Below, one piece after another: positions 6,447-7,414 of a stretch of 7,414 nt of DNA. Both the position numbers and the translations under genes were made by a program. The DNA comes from Lentisphaerota bacterium (GTDB taxonomy: Bacteria; Verrucomicrobiota; Lentisphaeria; Oligosphaerales; Oligosphaeraceae): the NCBI GenBank assembly GCA_012799755.1, contig JAAZKQ010000014.1:1-7414 (forward strand). The letters are read 5' to 3'. Below the pieces are notes generated by a model. It ran no database searches and was not told the origin of the DNA. It saw only the letters and a list, made by a program, of their open reading frames with translations. Numbering within the stretch: position 1 is the stretch's first letter; the number at the start of each line of letters is the position of its first letter.

Positions 6447-6455
6447 TGCTATAAT
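6447..6455 (+). promoter_or_regulatory. Extended -10 promoter candidate for the transposase
   Basis: TGCTATAAT combines a perfect TATAAT (6450-6455) with an upstream TGn, the extended -10 form that can work without a good -35. No convincing -35 lies 16-18 bases upstream. It is about 80 bases before the transposase ATG. Confidence 0.45.
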
Positions 6456-6522
6456 GATTCACTGATTGCCAGCGACGAGTTTCATTGCAAAGCATCGCAC
6501 ATTTGTAAAAAATTACCTTGAC

Positions 6523-6529
6523 AAGGGGG
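6523..6529 (+). promoter_or_regulatory. Ribosome binding site of the transposase
   Basis: AAGGGGG ends 7 bases before the ATG at 6537. An in-frame TTG at 6531 lies too close to this site, so the ATG is preferred. Confidence 0.65.
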
Positions 6530-6536
6530 ATTGCTG

Positions 6537-6995
6537 ATGAGTTATACGCGTTTGCTTTACCACATCATTTTCCGGACTAAATATAGCGAACAGACGATCA
6601 ACAAAGCTCATGCTGATGATCTTTATCGCTATATCTGGGGAATTATCAAAAGCAAGAAAGGGATTTTGTACAGAATTAATGGTATGCCGGATCATCTGCA
6701 CCTATTCGTTCAATTGCCTCCATCAATGAGTGTTTCGGATTTTGTCCGTGATGTGAAAGGGGGTTCAAGCAAATGGCTGATGGGCAATCCACTTTTCCCG
6801 GGATTTCGAGGATGGGCTTCTGAATATGCCGCCATTTCATACAGTGAACGTGATCGGGAGATGATTGTCAATTACATCATCAGGCAGCGGGAACATCACC
6901 AGACGGAATCCTTTCAAAGTGAAATAACACGTATTTTCAATGAAAATGGGCTGACGGACGAGCAGGTGTCGTTTTTCTTCAGGGAGCCAACCTGA
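6537..6995 (+). CDS. IS200-like / REP-associated tyrosine (HUH, Y1) transposase
   Basis: This 152-residue protein belongs to the Y1 single-strand transposases, which nick and rejoin hairpin-bearing DNA through a 5'-phosphotyrosine link. YHIIFRTKY (8-16) is the usual first strand. PDHLHLFV (51-58) contains the metal-binding H53-U-H55 motif. VNYIIRQ (111-117) carries the likely nucleophile Y113 and Q117, four residues on as in IS608 TnpA (Y127, Q131). The length matches complete members (about 150), so it looks intact. There is no tnpB-like neighbour. The gene is much poorer in GC (about 40% in its first 130 bases) than hsdRM, which suggests recent arrival. Flanking inverted copies of a hairpin-rich repeat favour a REP-associated role over a plain IS200, but sequence alone does not separate these subgroups here. 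Confidence 0.9.
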   Translation: MSYTRLLYHIIFRTKYSEQTINKAHADDLYRYIWGIIKSKKGILYRINGMPDHLHLFVQLPPSMSVSDFVRDVKGGSSKWLMGNPLFPGFRGWASEYAAISYSERDREMIVNYIIRQREHHQTESFQSEITRIFNENGLTDEQVSFFFREPT

Positions 6996-7009
6996 AGCGT
7001 AATACTGTA

Positions 7010-7094
7010 GTGCCTCTACGAGGCACCCATTTCAGGGGGAGGCACACCCCCAGCCTGAAGGCTGGGGTTAAGCATGGTTAAGCGCCTACGGCGC
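7010..7094 (-). repeat. Structured repeat copy D (85-bp core), right of transposase
   Basis: Read on the minus strand: H1 (7094-7082), spacer, H2 with the swapped tip (7067-7048), an alternative partner (7039-7035) giving a G5/C5 stem with a 7-base loop, and H3 GTGCCTC-GTA-GAGGCAC (7026-7010). The core is exactly 85 bases. It starts 14 bases after the transposase stop and has no tail. Confidence 0.9.
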
Positions 7095-7101
7095 AGACAA
7101 G

Positions 7102-7239
7102 GGTAAGCGGTCACCGATTGATATTGGTCGTGCCAGTGGTCTTTTTCCGCTGTTGTGCCTTTACAAGGCACTGCCTCATGGGGTGCTGTCCACCCCAGGC
7201 TGAAGCCTGGGGTTAAGCATGGTTAAGCGCCTACGGCGC
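7102..7239 (-). repeat. Structured repeat copy E, full 138 bp
   Basis: On the minus strand it shows H1 (7239-7227), spacer, H2 with the common tip (7212-7193), an alternative partner (7184-7180) pairing with 7196-7192 around 7 bases, H3 (7171-7155) and the tail ending GGTAAGCGGTCA in plus reading (7102-7113). It is separated from copy D only by AGACAAG. Confidence 0.9.
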
Positions 7240-7291
7240 AGACAAGGTTCAGGACTACTTATCCATGAAGCTATCATTTGAAAGGCTAGGA

Positions 7292-7310
7292 GGTTAAGCG
7301 CCTACGGCGC
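7292..7310 (-). repeat. Truncated repeat copy F (H1 plus part of spacer)
   Basis: GGTTAA and the reversed H1 GCGCCTACGGCGC are present, but H2 and beyond are replaced by unrelated DNA ending at 7291. The following AGACAAG joins it to copy G exactly as copy D joins copy E. Confidence 0.8.
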
Positions 7311-7317
7311 AGACAAG

Positions 7318-7414
7318 GGTAAGCGGTCACCGATTGATATTGGTCGTGCCAGTGGTCTTTTTCCGCTGTTGTGCCTTTACAAGGCACTGCCTCATGGGGT
7401 GCTGTCCACCCCAG
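7318..7414 (-). repeat. Structured repeat copy G, cut by the window end
   Basis: It is identical to copy E from 7102 to 7198, offset by 216 bases, and stops inside H2 at the window end. Together with copy F it forms a 123-base exact direct repeat: 7076-7198 equals 7292-7414. Confidence 0.9.

Larger units (their letters stand above)
5886..6536. other. Gene-free region between hsdS and the transposase
   Basis: I see no credible gene. The first 110 bases are unremarkable. Copy B, a 19-bp tandem repeat and a decayed tail follow, then about 100 bases without clear features, copy C, and the transposase promoter region. Open frames here begin inside the repeats and are not believable proteins. Confidence 0.7.
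6258..7094 (+). mobile_element. Candidate transposase-carrying unit bounded by inverted repeat copies C and D
   Basis: The single HUH transposase gene is enclosed by copy C (plus) and copy D (minus), with H1 outermost on both sides. Only these two copies carry the swapped H2 tip (AGCC-TTCA-GGCT), which marks them as a matched pair. The arrangement resembles described REP-associated transposase loci. Its boundaries are inferred from the repeats; no target duplication or empty site can be seen. Confidence 0.55.
6996..7414. other. Gene-free repeat array right of the transposase
   Basis: After the transposase stop the DNA is almost wholly repeat: copies D, E, F and G in minus orientation. The only unrelated stretch is about 45 bases at 7247-7291. 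No gene is seen and the array runs off the window. Confidence 0.8.

Noticed and set aside
6531..6536. TTG start for the transposase
   Set aside because: It lies one base from the ribosome site, while the ATG at 6537 has correct spacing and begins the family-typical MSYTRLLYH.
7076..7414. CRISPR array
   Set aside because: Only two long identical copies 216 bases apart are present, their content is the hairpin repeat, and there are no short regular repeats with unique spacers or cas genes.

Overview
The window holds a complete Type I restriction-modification locus (hsdR, hsdM, hsdS, all on the + strand, bases 217-5817). To its right is an accessory region (about 5820-7414) built around one small IS200/REP-associated (Y1, HUH) transposase gene and many copies of a structured repeat. 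The HsdR and HsdM lengths and motifs fit the EcoAI/EcoEI-like (Type IB) subgroup best. The hsd genes are GC-rich except for parts of hsdS, and the transposase gene is clearly AT-richer. No rRNA, tRNA or CRISPR was seen. The host cannot be named from this window. Intergenic DNA full of short 9-10 bp triple repeats (ATCTGCG, CACGAA and CGCCAAG types) recalls uncultured environmental bacteria such as the PVC group or delta-proteobacteria-like lineages, but this is a weak inference from memory.

Layout. Bases 1-216 hold an ATCTGCG triple repeat, a detached fragment of the big repeat's tail, a possible terminator and a weak promoter candidate. hsdR is at 217-2562. Bases 2563-3100 are an unusually long, repeat-filled gap between hsdR and hsdM, containing a CACGAA triple repeat, a 21-bp-arm inverted repeat, a good rho-independent terminator candidate and repeat copy A. 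hsdM (3101-4630) overlaps hsdS (4627-5817) by ATGA, so the two are translationally coupled. Bases 5818-6536 contain no convincing gene: repeat copy B (an odd head-to-head form), a 19-bp tandem triplication, a decayed tail, the full-length copy C, and an extended -10 promoter. The transposase is at 6537-6995. Bases 6996-7414 hold copies D, E, F and G, all in minus orientation, and the window ends inside an exact duplication with a 216-bp period.

How the parts work together. HsdS should supply DNA specificity, HsdM adenine methylation, and HsdR ATP-dependent translocation and cleavage. The transposase is bracketed by inverted copies C (+) and D (-), and copies A and B bracket hsdMS, so the repeat family surrounds and punctuates the defence locus.

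The most interesting signal is the repeat itself. Copies A, C, D and E each have an 85-bp core of exactly the same length: hairpin H1, a 14-base spacer, hairpin H2, an alternative pairing partner for the 3' arm of H2, and hairpin H3. Compensatory base changes occur in H2, in the alternative stem and in H3. C and E also carry a 53-base tail, giving 138 bp each. This looks like a REP/BIME-type non-autonomous element under selection for structure, with a built-in choice between two mutually exclusive hairpins.
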